Source: DAOUMF01 sp034408935
GTDB lineage: Bacteria > Chloroflexota > Dehalococcoidia > SM23-28-2 > RBG-16-64-32
Length of the DNA: 64,000 bases
Assembly: GCA_034408935.1 (NCBI GenBank)
Contig: DAOUMV010000012.1
Location: 186,001-250,000 of the forward strand
Direction of reading: 5' to 3'
Below the pieces are notes generated by a model. It worked only from the letters and a program-made list of their open reading frames with translations. It was not told where the DNA came from and searched no databases. Shown here in pieces: positions 40,499-48,802 of the stretch (position 1 is the first letter of the stretch; every line of letters begins with the position of its first letter). The translations under genes were made by a program, and so were the position numbers.

Positions 40499-42073
40499 TC
40501 ACCCGGGTCTCACCCATATGGGGCTGGACCAAGCTCGTTGTCCATTGCGCTGCTCCACACGCACACGGTAGTTCGACTCGCCAGCCAGCGGCTCGTCGTC
40601 CGTTAAGCGAAACCGCGCCGTGTAGGCGGATTCAGGTACGGGCCGATGAATCTTGGCCTTGTAGGCCACATGGTGGTAGATGTCTTCGCGCTCTGGTGAG
40701 CCGGGCTCGATCCCGCGGCCCTCCTGGAGCATCCGCGTACACTCTTCCTTGAACCATATCTCCCGGCTGCTGCGCGCGAACTCCTCCACGGTGCCACGTT
40801 CCTCGAGGCCGCATAGCCTGACGCGCAGCTCTGCGCTGGCGTCAGCCTCGAACTCGAAGACATCGGCATTCTGGTGACGGCCGCCTATCATCGTCTGCGA
40901 CGTACGCATCTGGAAGCTGGCCTTTCCTCCGTTCAGAAACGGCCGCGACTGCCCTGGCGAAACCCAGCAGGGGTCGAAGTGGAGCATCCGGCCGCCGGCA
41001 ACGGTGAGCTCCCCCTCCCATTCGCGGTCCCCGACCTCCACCTCGTCAGGGCGCGGACCCCATCCCGCCTCGATTCGCAGCTTGAACCGCGACCGCTGGC
41101 CCGGCCTCGGCAGATCCCACGTTCCCTGATGGCAGTGAGTAGCGAGGACCCGCCCGTTTCGTAGCAGTTCGATACGGTCGATCGCGTCGCAGCCTTCAAC
41201 CTCGGCTGAGATCTCTCTCGCGCCTTTGGCCTCCGCGATCTCGCCCATGAGGGCGTCGTTGACGCGGAAGTCGAGCCGGATCCGATCCCCTGTCACGCCG
41301 TAGACGCGACGAGCCTCGAAGGCCTCCCAGAGGCTTTCCCGCGTCAGTTCCCTCGCCAGGCAGGCCATCGTGCCGCGGCCGTAGTGGCCGGGCATCGCTC
41401 CCCAGTTGTCAGTCGAGCAGATGGCCCCCAAGTGATAGCCGCGATCGAGGGCCGCCTGGTAGGTACCGCCGCCGAACCCCGGCCCCATGTGCCGGTTGTG
41501 ACGCAGCCCGATCCATTCCTCGTCTGTCTCGGAGCATCCGTGAACCGAACAGACCTCGCAAAAAGGGGACAGGTGCTCGTCGAACACCGACCAGTCGCGT
41601 CCGCGAAGGCCGGGACGGTAGGCCGTGTGATGGGGGATGGCAAGGGCCTCACGCCCGCGTAGGCACTCGTACAGCTCGGCGAGCGTGTCGACTCGGAAGA
41701 TGGGTAGACCCCGATGCAGGGAGAACACGTTGTGATCGCCACTCGAGCCGTCCCCCTGCCATTCGTAGCCGGGGAAGGTAACGAATCGGCCGGGAGCGCA
41801 AGCCTTCTCTATCGCGTCTTGCACCTCGGCCCACTCCCGGTCGAGTCGCTCCTGGCTCTTCCATCCCTCGAGGATTAGCTGGTCGGGTTCGTGGCTTTCG
41901 GAGGGGCGTCCCCCCCGACTGAATGCCGGTGACCAGGCCGTGTAGTAGGCAGCCGCGTAGAAATCGAGATGCGAGGCGGCCGTTCGCAGCACCTCTTCCA
42001 TCGGCGTGGGCAATGGCTCGGTTGTATAAGTGTTGTGGTGGGTCTCGCCCCAGAAGAGCTCGTGTTCTTCCAT
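40499..42073 (-). CDS. PHP-like DUF3604-type metal-dependent protein
   Basis: A 524-residue protein with an N-terminal PHP-like domain, indicated by LFWGETHHNTY near the N-terminus (in place of GDLHVHT), FVTFPGYEWQG, IPHHTAY, CSVHGCSE and a later ICSTDNWGAMPGHYG segment that supplies further His/Asp ligands. The C-terminal 250 residues form beta-sandwich-like repeats (ISAEVEGCDAIDRIELLRNGRVLATHC). DUF3604 proteins are often found in Chloroflexota and marine bacteria; activity is unknown. It stands alone, separated from neighbours by gaps. Confidence 0.7.
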   Translation of the reverse strand: MEEHELFWGETHHNTYTTEPLPTPMEEVLRTAASHLDFYAAAYYTAWSPAFSRGGRPSESHEPDQLILEGWKSQERLDREWAEVQDAIEKACAPGRFVTFPGYEWQGDGSSGDHNVFSLHRGLPIFRVDTLAELYECLRGREALAIPHHTAYRPGLRGRDWSVFDEHLSPFCEVCSVHGCSETDEEWIGLRHNRHMGPGFGGGTYQAALDRGYHLGAICSTDNWGAMPGHYGRGTMACLARELTRESLWEAFEARRVYGVTGDRIRLDFRVNDALMGEIAEAKGAREISAEVEGCDAIDRIELLRNGRVLATHCHQGTWDLPRPGQRSRFKLRIEAGWGPRPDEVEVGDREWEGELTVAGGRMLHFDPCWVSPGQSRPFLNGGKASFQMRTSQTMIGGRHQNADVFEFEADASAELRVRLCGLEERGTVEEFARSSREIWFKEECTRMLQEGRGIEPGSPEREDIYHHVAYKAKIHRPVPESAYTARFRLTDDEPLAGESNYRVRVEQRNGQRAWSSPIWVRPG

Positions 42074-42251
42074 GTGTATGCGCTCCAGCCGCAGCGGCCT
42101 CTCCGAGCCGCCGCAGGCCGTGCGGTCTATCGAACCTTATAGCCCGTGCCGCAGAGGTGTGCAACCGGGGGCAGAGGCGGCAGTATTCCGGGGCCCTGTG
42201 TGACGTGGCCTGCGGAGGGAAACCGACAGTCGCATCATCGGCTGTAAACCC

Positions 42252-42363
42252 GGCGTACCACCACAACCCTGCGGTGACGGCTATCATCGACTTCGCGCTC
42301 AGTCCTTCCGGACAGCGCATCGGGGAGGATCTCGGCTTCCTTCCCGTTGGCCCAACGCAGTAG
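42252..42363 (+). pseudogene. 3' remnant of a second pstS
   Basis: The codons YHHNPAVTAIIDFALSPS and GQRIGEDLGFLPVGPTQ, then TAG, match the last 35 residues of the intact PstS at 46735-46839 with few changes (GDLGF for GELGF, R for S). Upstream of 42252 similarity stops, and no phosphate-binding protein precedes it. It is followed by the same hairpin and spacer as between the intact pstS and pstC. Confidence 0.8.
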
Positions 42364-42389
42364 GCCCGCTCACCGAACAGGCCCCGCAC

Positions 42390-42423
42390 CTGCAGGCGGA
42401 AGCCTGGCAGCTTCCGCCTGCAG
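42390..42423 (+). repeat. Perfect 14-bp stem-loop, pstS-pstC spacer type
   Basis: CTGCAGGCGGAAGC (42390-42403) pairs exactly with 42410-42423 around a 6-nt loop. A related hairpin lies between the intact pstS and pstC (46868-46897). The conservation of this element in both copies suggests it matters, probably by protecting the pstS mRNA 3' end. Confidence 0.65.
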
Positions 42424-42467
42424 GGCTTGGGGGGATACAATCGGCGATAGCTGTCAGATGACTCGAA

Positions 42468-42635
42468 ATGGCTAGCGTCTCCCAACCGGCACCCGTCGTC
42501 GGCTCCCTGGAGCGTGCAGTCCGGTCCCGCCGAAGGGGCGCGCTCTTCGAGATCCCGGCGGAATGGCTCATCCGTGCCGCCCGCGAGAAGCTGGAGCGAC
42601 AGATCGAAGATTTCGTGCGGGAAGAGGGCTCCTAG
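42468..42635 (+). pseudogene. 5' remnant of a second pstC
   Basis: Fifty-five codons from ATG 42468: the first 38 residues (MASVSQPAPVVGSLERAVRS onward to AEWLIRAA) match intact PstC at 46944 with about five substitutions, mostly conservative. The match ends sharply in the first membrane helix and continues as REKLERQIEDFVREEGS, a charged sequence of unknown origin, before TAG. It cannot be a permease. It could be translated as a short peptide. Confidence 0.75.
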
Positions 42636-42650
42636 CATCCGGGCCCGCAC

Positions 42651-43475
42651 GTGAGCGCAGCCTCTCTATTGCAGGCCGACGTCAGCACGCCCCTCGGGCT
42701 TCTGCTGGGCCTGCTGCAGGGGATCACCGAATGGCTTCCGGTGAGCTCAGAAGGAGTAGTAGCAGCCACCTACTCCGCCTTCCGCGACGATTCGTTCGAT
42801 GACGCTGTGGCCCTAGCCCTATGGCTCCACGTCGGCACCGCTGTCTCTGCACTCGTGGCCCTGAGGACGGAGGTGGTGTCTGTTATCAAGGGTCTCACCA
42901 TTCGCCGGCGCAGTGCGCCCTCTCCTCTTGGCACACAGTTGGTGCTGGCCACAATCGTCAGCGGGGCCATCGGCCTGCCCCTGCTGCTGGCCCTGGAGGA
43001 GGCCTCGGACCGGTTCGGTGCCAGCGCTATGGGCCTAATCGGCGCCCTGATGCTGGTCACCGGCGCCATCCAGTTGCGCCGACCGATTGGCGGCACGCGC
43101 GGGAGCACTGAGCTCTCCACCGCTGACGGCCTGCTTGCCGGGATCGCCCAGGGCCTGGCGGTGCTTCCGGGCCTGAGCAGATCCGGCCTGACTGTTGCGG
43201 TGCTACTTGGAAGGCGCGTTGAGCGTCAAGAGGCACTCGTCTTCAGCTTTCTCATGAGCATTCCGGCGAGCCTTGGGGCAGCCCTGTACGCTGCCGCGGA
43301 CTCCGGGCTCGCCCTGTCGTTCGGCGCCCTCGTGGCGAGCATCGTCGCAGCTGCAGTTGGCCTATTCACCATCCGGGGCCTGCTGGCAGTGGCGCAGCGA
43401 GTCAGCCTTGGCCTCTTCGTCATACTGCTTGGAGCACTAATCCTGGGCGCCTCAGTGTGGCAAGCTTCAACTTAG
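42651..43475 (+). CDS. uppP: Undecaprenyl-diphosphatase UppP (BacA), archaeal-like subtype
   Basis: UppP recycles undecaprenyl pyrophosphate to the lipid carrier used in cell wall synthesis. The 274-residue polytopic protein carries the first signature GLLQGITEWLPVSSEG (Glu at about 26) and the second PGLSRSGLT with the catalytic-region Arg-Ser. In the usual bacterial form the first motif ends SSTGH; here it is SSEGV, without the His, as I recall for archaeal-type members. The GTG at 42651 lies 15 nt after the pstC' remnant. It connects functionally to the cell wall genes at the window start. Confidence 0.85.
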   Translation: MSAASLLQADVSTPLGLLLGLLQGITEWLPVSSEGVVAATYSAFRDDSFDDAVALALWLHVGTAVSALVALRTEVVSVIKGLTIRRRSAPSPLGTQLVLATIVSGAIGLPLLLALEEASDRFGASAMGLIGALMLVTGAIQLRRPIGGTRGSTELSTADGLLAGIAQGLAVLPGLSRSGLTVAVLLGRRVERQEALVFSFLMSIPASLGAALYAAADSGLALSFGALVASIVAAAVGLFTIRGLLAVAQRVSLGLFVILLGALILGASVWQAST

Positions 43476-43630
43476 GATTCCCTGCTTGCGCCGCTGAACC
43501 GATTGGCTAGGGCTGCGCGCCGGAAGTCTCCCGGGACCATCGAATCTCCGCCTCGTGCGCTTCCCGGTAGGGTCGTTCGGGCGCGAGTAGGGCGGCACCC
43601 GGCGGCCCGTCTTGCCAGCTCAGCGCCGCG
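43476..43630. other. Intergenic gap with nothing recognised
   Basis: Convergent ends of uppP and the phosphate transporter. No gene, clear hairpin or promoter is visible. Confidence 0.5.
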
Positions 43631-44623
43631 CTAGTCGGGGATGGCCAAGGCGATGAGCCAGCCCAGGGCGAAGCATATGGGGAAGGTGAGCACCCAAGCG
43701 GCCACGATGTTGTAGGCGACGCCCCAGCGCACGGCAGAGAGGCGGCGCGTAGCGCCCACGCCCATGATGGCGGTGCCGATGGTGTGGGTTGTGCTCAAGG
43801 GGATGCCAAACCGAGCGGTGACCGCAAGCGTGGACGCGGCTGCGGTCTCCGCGGCGAAGCCCTGGTACGTCTCCAGATGTGTGACCCGCATGCCCAGGGT
43901 ACGGATGATGCGCCAGCCGCCGGCGGCGGTGCTGACGCCCAGGGTTCCGGCGCCCAGAAGTATGACCCATACCGGAACGCTGAACTCGCTGGTTGGAGTG
44001 TCGTTATAGATGGCGAGAGCCATCGCCATTACGCCGATAGCCTTCTGACCGTCGGCGGTGCCGTGGCTCCAGGCCATGAAAGCGGAAGAGCCCAGTTGCA
44101 GCCAGCCGAAGAGGCGGCGGGAGCGAGACGGGCTGGCGCGGACAAAGAGCCAGAGGATCAGGAGCATGAGGATGAAGCCGCCGACAAAGCCGCCTATGAC
44201 GGCCGTGACCACGCCGGTGAACACCTTGGTCCAGCCAGTCCATTTGACAACATCCCAGCCGGCCATCTGAACGCCGGCCCCGGCGATGCCCGCCACTATG
44301 CCGTGGCTCTCGCTGGTGGGCAGGCTCAGGTAGGCGGCGAAACTGCTCCAGAACACCACAGCCAGCGCGGCCGCAACGGCCGTCTCCAGGCTGATCGCCT
44401 GGATGTCCACAATGTCCTTGCCGATAGTGGTGGCCACAGCCGTGCCGGAGAGCGCACCCAGCAGGTTAAACACGCCGGCCATGACCACCGCCGCCGCCGG
44501 TGTCAGCACCCGCGTGGACACAACGGTAGCCACCGCATTGGGGGCGTCGGTCCAGCCGTTGACCGCCTCGAAGGCGAGGATCGCCACGAAGGCGAAGACT
44601 AGGAAGCCGAAGGTGTCGGTCAA
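43631..44623 (-). CDS. pit: Low-affinity inorganic phosphate transporter (PiT family)
   Basis: A 330-residue membrane protein with about ten helices and the two PiT repeats: NGWTDAPNAVATVVSTRVLTPAAAV at the N-terminus (the usual motif is GFHDxANxIAT) and GSSAFMAWSHGTADGQKAIGVMAMA in the second half. It imports phosphate or metal-phosphate by cation symport. The only start is a TTG at 44623. It is separated from the upstream DUF47 gene by a hairpin with a TTTT run, so read-through may set the ratio of the two. Confidence 0.9.
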   Translation of the reverse strand: MTDTFGFLVFAFVAILAFEAVNGWTDAPNAVATVVSTRVLTPAAAVVMAGVFNLLGALSGTAVATTIGKDIVDIQAISLETAVAAALAVVFWSSFAAYLSLPTSESHGIVAGIAGAGVQMAGWDVVKWTGWTKVFTGVVTAVIGGFVGGFILMLLILWLFVRASPSRSRRLFGWLQLGSSAFMAWSHGTADGQKAIGVMAMALAIYNDTPTSEFSVPVWVILLGAGTLGVSTAAGGWRIIRTLGMRVTHLETYQGFAAETAAASTLAVTARFGIPLSTTHTIGTAIMGVGATRRLSAVRWGVAYNIVAAWVLTFPICFALGWLIALAIPD

Positions 44624-44638
44624 CGACTCTTATGTGAA

Positions 44639-44663
44639 AAGAGGGAAGCCGCGCTTCCCTCTT
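44639..44663 (-). terminator. Perfect hairpin between DUF47 gene and pit
   Basis: On the minus strand AAGAGGGAAGC and its exact complement form an 11-bp stem with a 3-nt loop, followed by TTTTCACAT. It looks like an intrinsic terminator or attenuator, 20 nt past the DUF47 stop and 16 nt before the pit TTG. Confidence 0.7.
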
Positions 44664-44683
44664 GAGACGGGCCGGTCGCGCGG

Positions 44684-45310
44684 TTAGGCATGCTTGAGGA
44701 CGATCCCCTCCAGGACGTGAGCCACGTGCTCGCAGGCGTCGGTGGCCCGCTCCAACTCGCGATAGACATCGCGCCACTTGATGATGTCGACAGAGCCCAT
44801 CTCGCCCTGGAACAGCTCAGCCATCGAAATGAGGAACAGGGTATCGGCCTCATTCTCGAGGCGGTTGACCTCCTCGAGCTGCTCCAAGAGCGACTTGAGC
44901 TTGCCCCTGTGGCGCAGGGCGGAGACCGCCCTCTCCATTTGCAGACACTGGAGGCGGATCAGATCAGCGAGGCCGCGAGCGGCGGGGGTGGGCTGGGAGA
45001 TGCCGTAGGTGCGAATGGCCGTGGACGCGCCTTCGATGTAGTCCATCACGTCGTCCATGTGCTCGGCGAGCGCGGCGATGTCCTCACGGTCGAAAGGGGT
45101 AACGAAGGTCTGGTAGACCTGGCGGTAGATCTCGTGGGTGATGTCGTCGGACTCATGCTCCAGGTCCCTTATGTGGGCGACCTTCGCGTCCACGTTCTCA
45201 AAGTGCGTGATCAGATCGGCCAGCGCCTCGCTGGCCACCACCAGCTTGTGGGCGCTCTGGTCGAACAGATCGTAGAATCGGCCACTGCGGGGGATCAGTG
45301 ACAGACGCAT
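44684..45310 (-). CDS. DUF47/PhoU-like phosphate transport accessory protein
   Basis: A 208-residue all-helical protein of the DUF47 (YkaA) family, which resembles PhoU and usually accompanies PiT transporters. Typical segments are FYDLFDQSAHKLVVASEAL, KVAHIRDLEHESDDITHEIYRQVYQTFVTPFDREDIAALAEHMDDVMDYIEG, and RLENEADTLFLISMAELF. The acidic E..D..E.D pattern matches metal-binding PhoU motifs. It diverges from pstS across a 527-nt gap and likely tunes Pit activity. Confidence 0.9.
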   Translation of the reverse strand: MRLSLIPRSGRFYDLFDQSAHKLVVASEALADLITHFENVDAKVAHIRDLEHESDDITHEIYRQVYQTFVTPFDREDIAALAEHMDDVMDYIEGASTAIRTYGISQPTPAARGLADLIRLQCLQMERAVSALRHRGKLKSLLEQLEEVNRLENEADTLFLISMAELFQGEMGSVDIIKWRDVYRELERATDACEHVAHVLEGIVLKHA

Positions 45311-45837
45311 ATGGCTCCAGTCGTCGGGCGCTCTCTCTCGCCCAGTGCGGCGCTCAATTCAGAGGGTTGTCGGGTGTTCGTTCTCTGGGCTTTCGTGGGA
45401 TCGAAGCTACGCTGATCTCTGCGCTTTGGGTGGTTCCGGAGCCAACCCTAGCAACCGCCCCATGCACTGTCAAGACGTAACCAGCAGAGAGGATGGCGTC
45501 CGGCATCTTGGGAATGGCCCAACGAGCAGAAGCAGGCGGCTGTCGGCTATCATCTGCATCGAGAAGTCTGATGGAAATCGGCCCGTTTCATGCTTGACAG
45601 AGGCGACAAGTGCCTGTAACGTCTATAGTGAAGATGCTCAGCTATAGAATGCACTGATGCCTGGACTGAAACCTAGACCAGGTTCCAATAGCGAGGAACT
45701 CGCTTTTGAGGTGGCGCAGGGCCCTGCGCCACTTTTCATTTCCGGGAGGTGAAATCGAGGATGACACCATAGAGCGCAACTGAAAAACCTCAATCCAGAT
45801 TCTCGAATAGCAGAATAAGGAGATAACCAGCAGAGAA
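45311..45837. other. 527-nt gap between DUF47 gene and pstS
   Basis: No protein gene is seen. On the plus strand there is a TTGACA (45594-45599) with TAACGT 17 nt further on, several hairpins, and a strong palindrome with a T-run (45711-45741). Downstream of that, GGGAGGT precedes a very short open frame, and AAGGAG lies 15 nt before pstS. The layout suggests a long pstS leader with an attenuator, or a short RNA that ends at the palindrome. A Pho-box-like direct repeat was sought but not convincingly found. Confidence 0.5.
45711..45741 (+). terminator. Palindromic terminator/attenuator in the pstS leader
   Basis: GTGGCGCAGGG (45711-45721) is followed directly by its reverse complement up to 45732, then TTTTCATTT. 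The stem is GC-rich and followed by Ts, so it can stop transcription 97 nt before pstS. No gene on this strand ends before it. Confidence 0.7.
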
Positions 45838-46839
45838 ATGAAACTGAGCAACTCATTGACGTTGAGGCCGAGCAGGAACCGACTTCATGTCCTGGTGGGA
45901 GGGCTGCTGGCATCGGCCCTGGCAGTCCTGGCACTCGTGGCCTTTGCCGCCTGCGGAGACAGCGAGGGGGCTAGCGAGACTCCGGCAGCCGGGGAGACCC
46001 CCGCGACGGGTGAGACGCCAAGCGTCTCGGGCACCATCAGTATCGAAGGCTCGAGCACTATCCAGCCGTTCACGATTGAGGCGATCCCCGCCTTCCAGGA
46101 AGAGTATCCGGATGTCGATGTGAACCCGCCGAGCGGTCTCGGTTCCGGCGCTGGCATCACGGCCTTCATCAACAAAGAGGTGGACATAGCCCAGGCGAGC
46201 CGCCAGATCAAGGACGATGAGATCGAGCAGGCCCAAGCGGCCGGCCAGGACCCGTTCGAGACGGAGATATTCAAGGATGCCCTGGCCATCGTGGTGAACC
46301 CGGACAACCCCATCACCGACATGACCTTTGAGGAGGTCGCGAAGGTCTTCGCCGGGGAGATCACGGACTTCTCAGAGTTGGGCGGCGACGGCGCCATCAC
46401 CCTCTACACCCGCAACGAGGAGTCCGGCACGTTCGCCTACATGGAGGAGGACGTCATCATGAAAGTGCTGGGCGAAGAAGCTGGATACAGCCCCGACATC
46501 AATAAGCAGGCGAACGCGCCGGCCGGCCTCCAAGCCGTCGCCAACGACCCTAGTGGCATCTTCTACTGCGGCCTGGGGAACCTAGCAGAGGTCCCGGAGG
46601 GCAGCGTGAAGGTCCTCCTGATAGCCAAAGACGACGCCTCGGAGCCCGTCGCGCCGTCCGCAGCGACGGTGGCGAGCGGGGAGTACCCGATCTCACGTGG
46701 GCTCCTCTACTACACCGACGGCGACCCGGCGAACCACCCTAACCCCGCGGTGACGGCTTTCATCGACTTCGCGCTCAGTCCCGCAGGACAAAGCATCGGG
46801 GAGGAGCTTGGCTTCCTTCCTGTTGGCCCAACACAGTAG
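45838..46839 (+). CDS. pstS: Phosphate ABC transporter substrate-binding lipoprotein
   Basis: A 333-residue lipoprotein: signal peptide with lipobox AFAAC (lipidated C39), a Thr/Pro/Glu-rich linker (SETPAAGETPATGETP), then the phosphate-binding domain with IEGSSTIQPFTIEAIPAF, PSGLGSGAGITAF, IAQASRQIKDDE and RNEESGTFAYMEEDV. It delivers phosphate to PstCAB. A truncated duplicate of its 3' end lies at 42252. The pstSCAB genes are followed by an LMW phosphatase and phoU in one operon. Confidence 0.94.
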   Translation: MKLSNSLTLRPSRNRLHVLVGGLLASALAVLALVAFAACGDSEGASETPAAGETPATGETPSVSGTISIEGSSTIQPFTIEAIPAFQEEYPDVDVNPPSGLGSGAGITAFINKEVDIAQASRQIKDDEIEQAQAAGQDPFETEIFKDALAIVVNPDNPITDMTFEEVAKVFAGEITDFSELGGDGAITLYTRNEESGTFAYMEEDVIMKVLGEEAGYSPDINKQANAPAGLQAVANDPSGIFYCGLGNLAEVPEGSVKVLLIAKDDASEPVAPSAATVASGEYPISRGLLYYTDGDPANHPNPAVTAFIDFALSPAGQSIGEELGFLPVGPTQ

Positions 46840-46867
46840 GCTCACTCACTACATGCCCTGTCCGTCG

Positions 46868-46897
46868 GCAGGCGGGAGCTTCCGGGCTTCCGCCTGC
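46868..46897 (+). promoter_or_regulatory. Hairpin between pstS and pstC
   Basis: GCAGGCGG and CCGCCTGC pair, extended inward by AGC/GCT with one G-U. Such structures often stabilise the abundant binding-protein mRNA relative to the permease genes. The same element, as a perfect stem, lies in the duplicated remnant at 42390. Confidence 0.6.
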
Positions 46898-46943
46898 AGG
46901 GCTTGGGGCGATACAATCGGCCATGGCCGACAATTGATGCAAA

Positions 46944-47909
46944 GTGGCTAGCATCTCCCAACCGGCACCCATCATCGGCTCTCTGGGGCGTGCAGTCAGA
47001 TCTCGCCGCATGGGCGCGCTCTTCGAGATCCCAGCGGAATGGCTAATCCGCGCCGCCGGAATCCTCACAGTCGTTCTCCTGGTCGGTATCATCGCGCTGC
47101 TCGTCCGCCAGGGCCTGCGGCTGTTCATAGAGCTGGACTACCCGGTCTGGAGGTTCATCACGTTCGACAACGCCATCACCGACAACACAACGGATCCCGA
47201 CCGATTCCGCTTCGGCATCCTGCCGCCGCTCATCGCTACCCTCTGGGTGACCGGTGTGACCCTGGTCTTCGCCGTGCCCTTGGGCCTGTTCACAGCGATC
47301 TTCATCTCTGAGATTGCACACCCGCGGCTGCGCCTGATCATCAAGTCCATAGCGGAGCTCCTTGCCGGCCTCCCAACGATCCTTTTCGCGTTCGTGGGCC
47401 TCGCGATTATCGTGCCTCAAATCCAGCAGCACTTCGGGTGGGGCGCGGGCGGCCTCTCGGGCGCTACGGCCGGACTTGTCGTATCGTTTGTCGCCGTCCC
47501 TCTCATTATCTCCATCGCCGATGATGCTCTGCAGGCGGTACCTCTCGATTTCAAAGAGAACGCCTACGCCATGGGCTGCAACAAACTGCAGGCGATCTGG
47601 TTCGTGATCGTGCCGGCGGCTATCTCGGGAATCACCGCCGCCGTCATGCTGGGGATGGCTAGAGCCATCGGCGAGACTATGGTTGTCCTCATCCTCGCCG
47701 GCGGAAACAGCTCCATCCCCTTCTTCCCGACGGAATCGATGCGTCCGATGACCGCGACGATCGCCGCAGGTTTCGGCAACGCGACGGATCGGTCGCTCAT
47801 TCGGCCGACGCTCTACATGACGGGGGCTATCCTTTTCATCTTGACCTTTATCACAACCTGGATCGCCGACTTGATTCTGGAAAAGCAGCGGAGGAAGTTC
47901 GCCCGATGA
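46944..47909 (+). CDS. pstC: Phosphate ABC transporter permease PstC
   Basis: A 321-residue permease with six membrane helices and the EAA-type loop (LDFKENAYAMGCNKLQAIWFVIVPAAISGITAAVMLGMARAIGETMVVLI, spread over residues about 195-250). Preceding segments include PSIDLF-type replaced by ELLAGLPTILFAFVGLAI. Together with PstA it forms the channel. The start GTG 46944 is supported by the matching ATG in the duplicate at 42468. The 3' end overlaps pstA by ATGA. Confidence 0.93.
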   Translation: MASISQPAPIIGSLGRAVRSRRMGALFEIPAEWLIRAAGILTVVLLVGIIALLVRQGLRLFIELDYPVWRFITFDNAITDNTTDPDRFRFGILPPLIATLWVTGVTLVFAVPLGLFTAIFISEIAHPRLRLIIKSIAELLAGLPTILFAFVGLAIIVPQIQQHFGWGAGGLSGATAGLVVSFVAVPLIISIADDALQAVPLDFKENAYAMGCNKLQAIWFVIVPAAISGITAAVMLGMARAIGETMVVLILAGGNSSIPFFPTESMRPMTATIAAGFGNATDRSLIRPTLYMTGAILFILTFITTWIADLILEKQRRKFAR

Positions 47910-48799
47910 CGATGCTCGTACCTCGACCTCGCGACCGTCGGTTGAAAGTGCTCCAGAACGGCGTCTTCAGCCTCACCGTCCTGACCACCATCATCATCTG
48001 CGTGCCAGTCTTGATCGTCACGGCCTACGTGGTGAGCAAGGGCGCAGGGGCAATCACCTGGGATTTCCTGTTCACCGGCCCGGAGCGCGGCGGCCGGGAA
48101 GGCGGTTTCTTCCCGGTCATCGTGCTCACCATGTATGCTCTCCTTCTCGTCATGATCTTTGCGACGCCGATCGGGGTTCTCTGCGCCATCTATCTGGCGG
48201 AGTACGCTCGTCCCGGGAGGCTCCTACGCATCGTCAACCTGACGATCATTAATCTAGCCGGCGTACCGTCGATCGTGTACGGGCTTTTCGGCGCGGCGCT
48301 ATTCTTCGATGCGATCGACACTGAGAAGGCGCTGTGGGTTGCCTCGGCCACGCTGGCCATGCAGGCGCTGGCCATCATCATCACAGCCTCCCGCGAATCG
48401 TTTATCTCGGTGCCGCAGGGGATCCGCGAGGGATCGCTGGCGCTGGGTGTGTCTAAGCTGCACACTACGTTTTTCGTCGCGCTGCCTCAGGCCATCCCGG
48501 GGATCATCACCGGCACCCTGCTGGCGATCAGCCGGGCCGCGGGCGAGACCGCCCCCATCCTCATCGTGGGCGCCATCGCCGCCACAAACGTCCCCCTCGA
48601 CCCGAGCGCGATGGTCGATCAGCGAGCGCAGATGCTCTCCTTCGAGCTCTGGTTCCGCATCACGGAGGGCCTTGGCTCCGCCGAGGAGCGAAAGTGGGGA
48701 ATCGCCCTGGTGCTGCTCGCAATAGTGCTCGCGTTTAACGTATCCGCGTTGTTGCTGCGCTATAGGATTCAGTCCGCCGGCCTGGTGAGGAGGAACTGA
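47906..48799 (+). CDS. pstA: Phosphate ABC transporter permease PstA
   Basis: A 297-residue permease with six helices. Family features: WDFLFTGPERGGREGGFFPVI, the LAEYARPGRLLRIVNLTIINLAGVPSIVYGLFG region, and the EAA loop VPQGIREGSLALGVSKLHTTFFVALPQAIPGIITGTLLAISRAAGETAPIL. It pairs with PstC. The start lies in the pstC stop; pstB begins 3 nt after the end. Confidence 0.94.
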   Translation: MTMLVPRPRDRRLKVLQNGVFSLTVLTTIIICVPVLIVTAYVVSKGAGAITWDFLFTGPERGGREGGFFPVIVLTMYALLLVMIFATPIGVLCAIYLAEYARPGRLLRIVNLTIINLAGVPSIVYGLFGAALFFDAIDTEKALWVASATLAMQALAIIITASRESFISVPQGIREGSLALGVSKLHTTFFVALPQAIPGIITGTLLAISRAAGETAPILIVGAIAATNVPLDPSAMVDQRAQMLSFELWFRITEGLGSAEERKWGIALVLLAIVLAFNVSALLLRYRIQSAGLVRRN

Positions 48800-48802
48800 G
48801 CC

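Noticed and set aside
41923..42363. 146-codon plus-strand frame ending in the pstS remnant
   Set aside because: Only the last 35-40 codons resemble PstS; the upstream part is antisense to the DUF3604-type gene or intergenic.
45590..45630. Pho box in front of pstS
   Set aside because: CTGT-containing segments occur but not as a proper direct repeat at 11-nt spacing.
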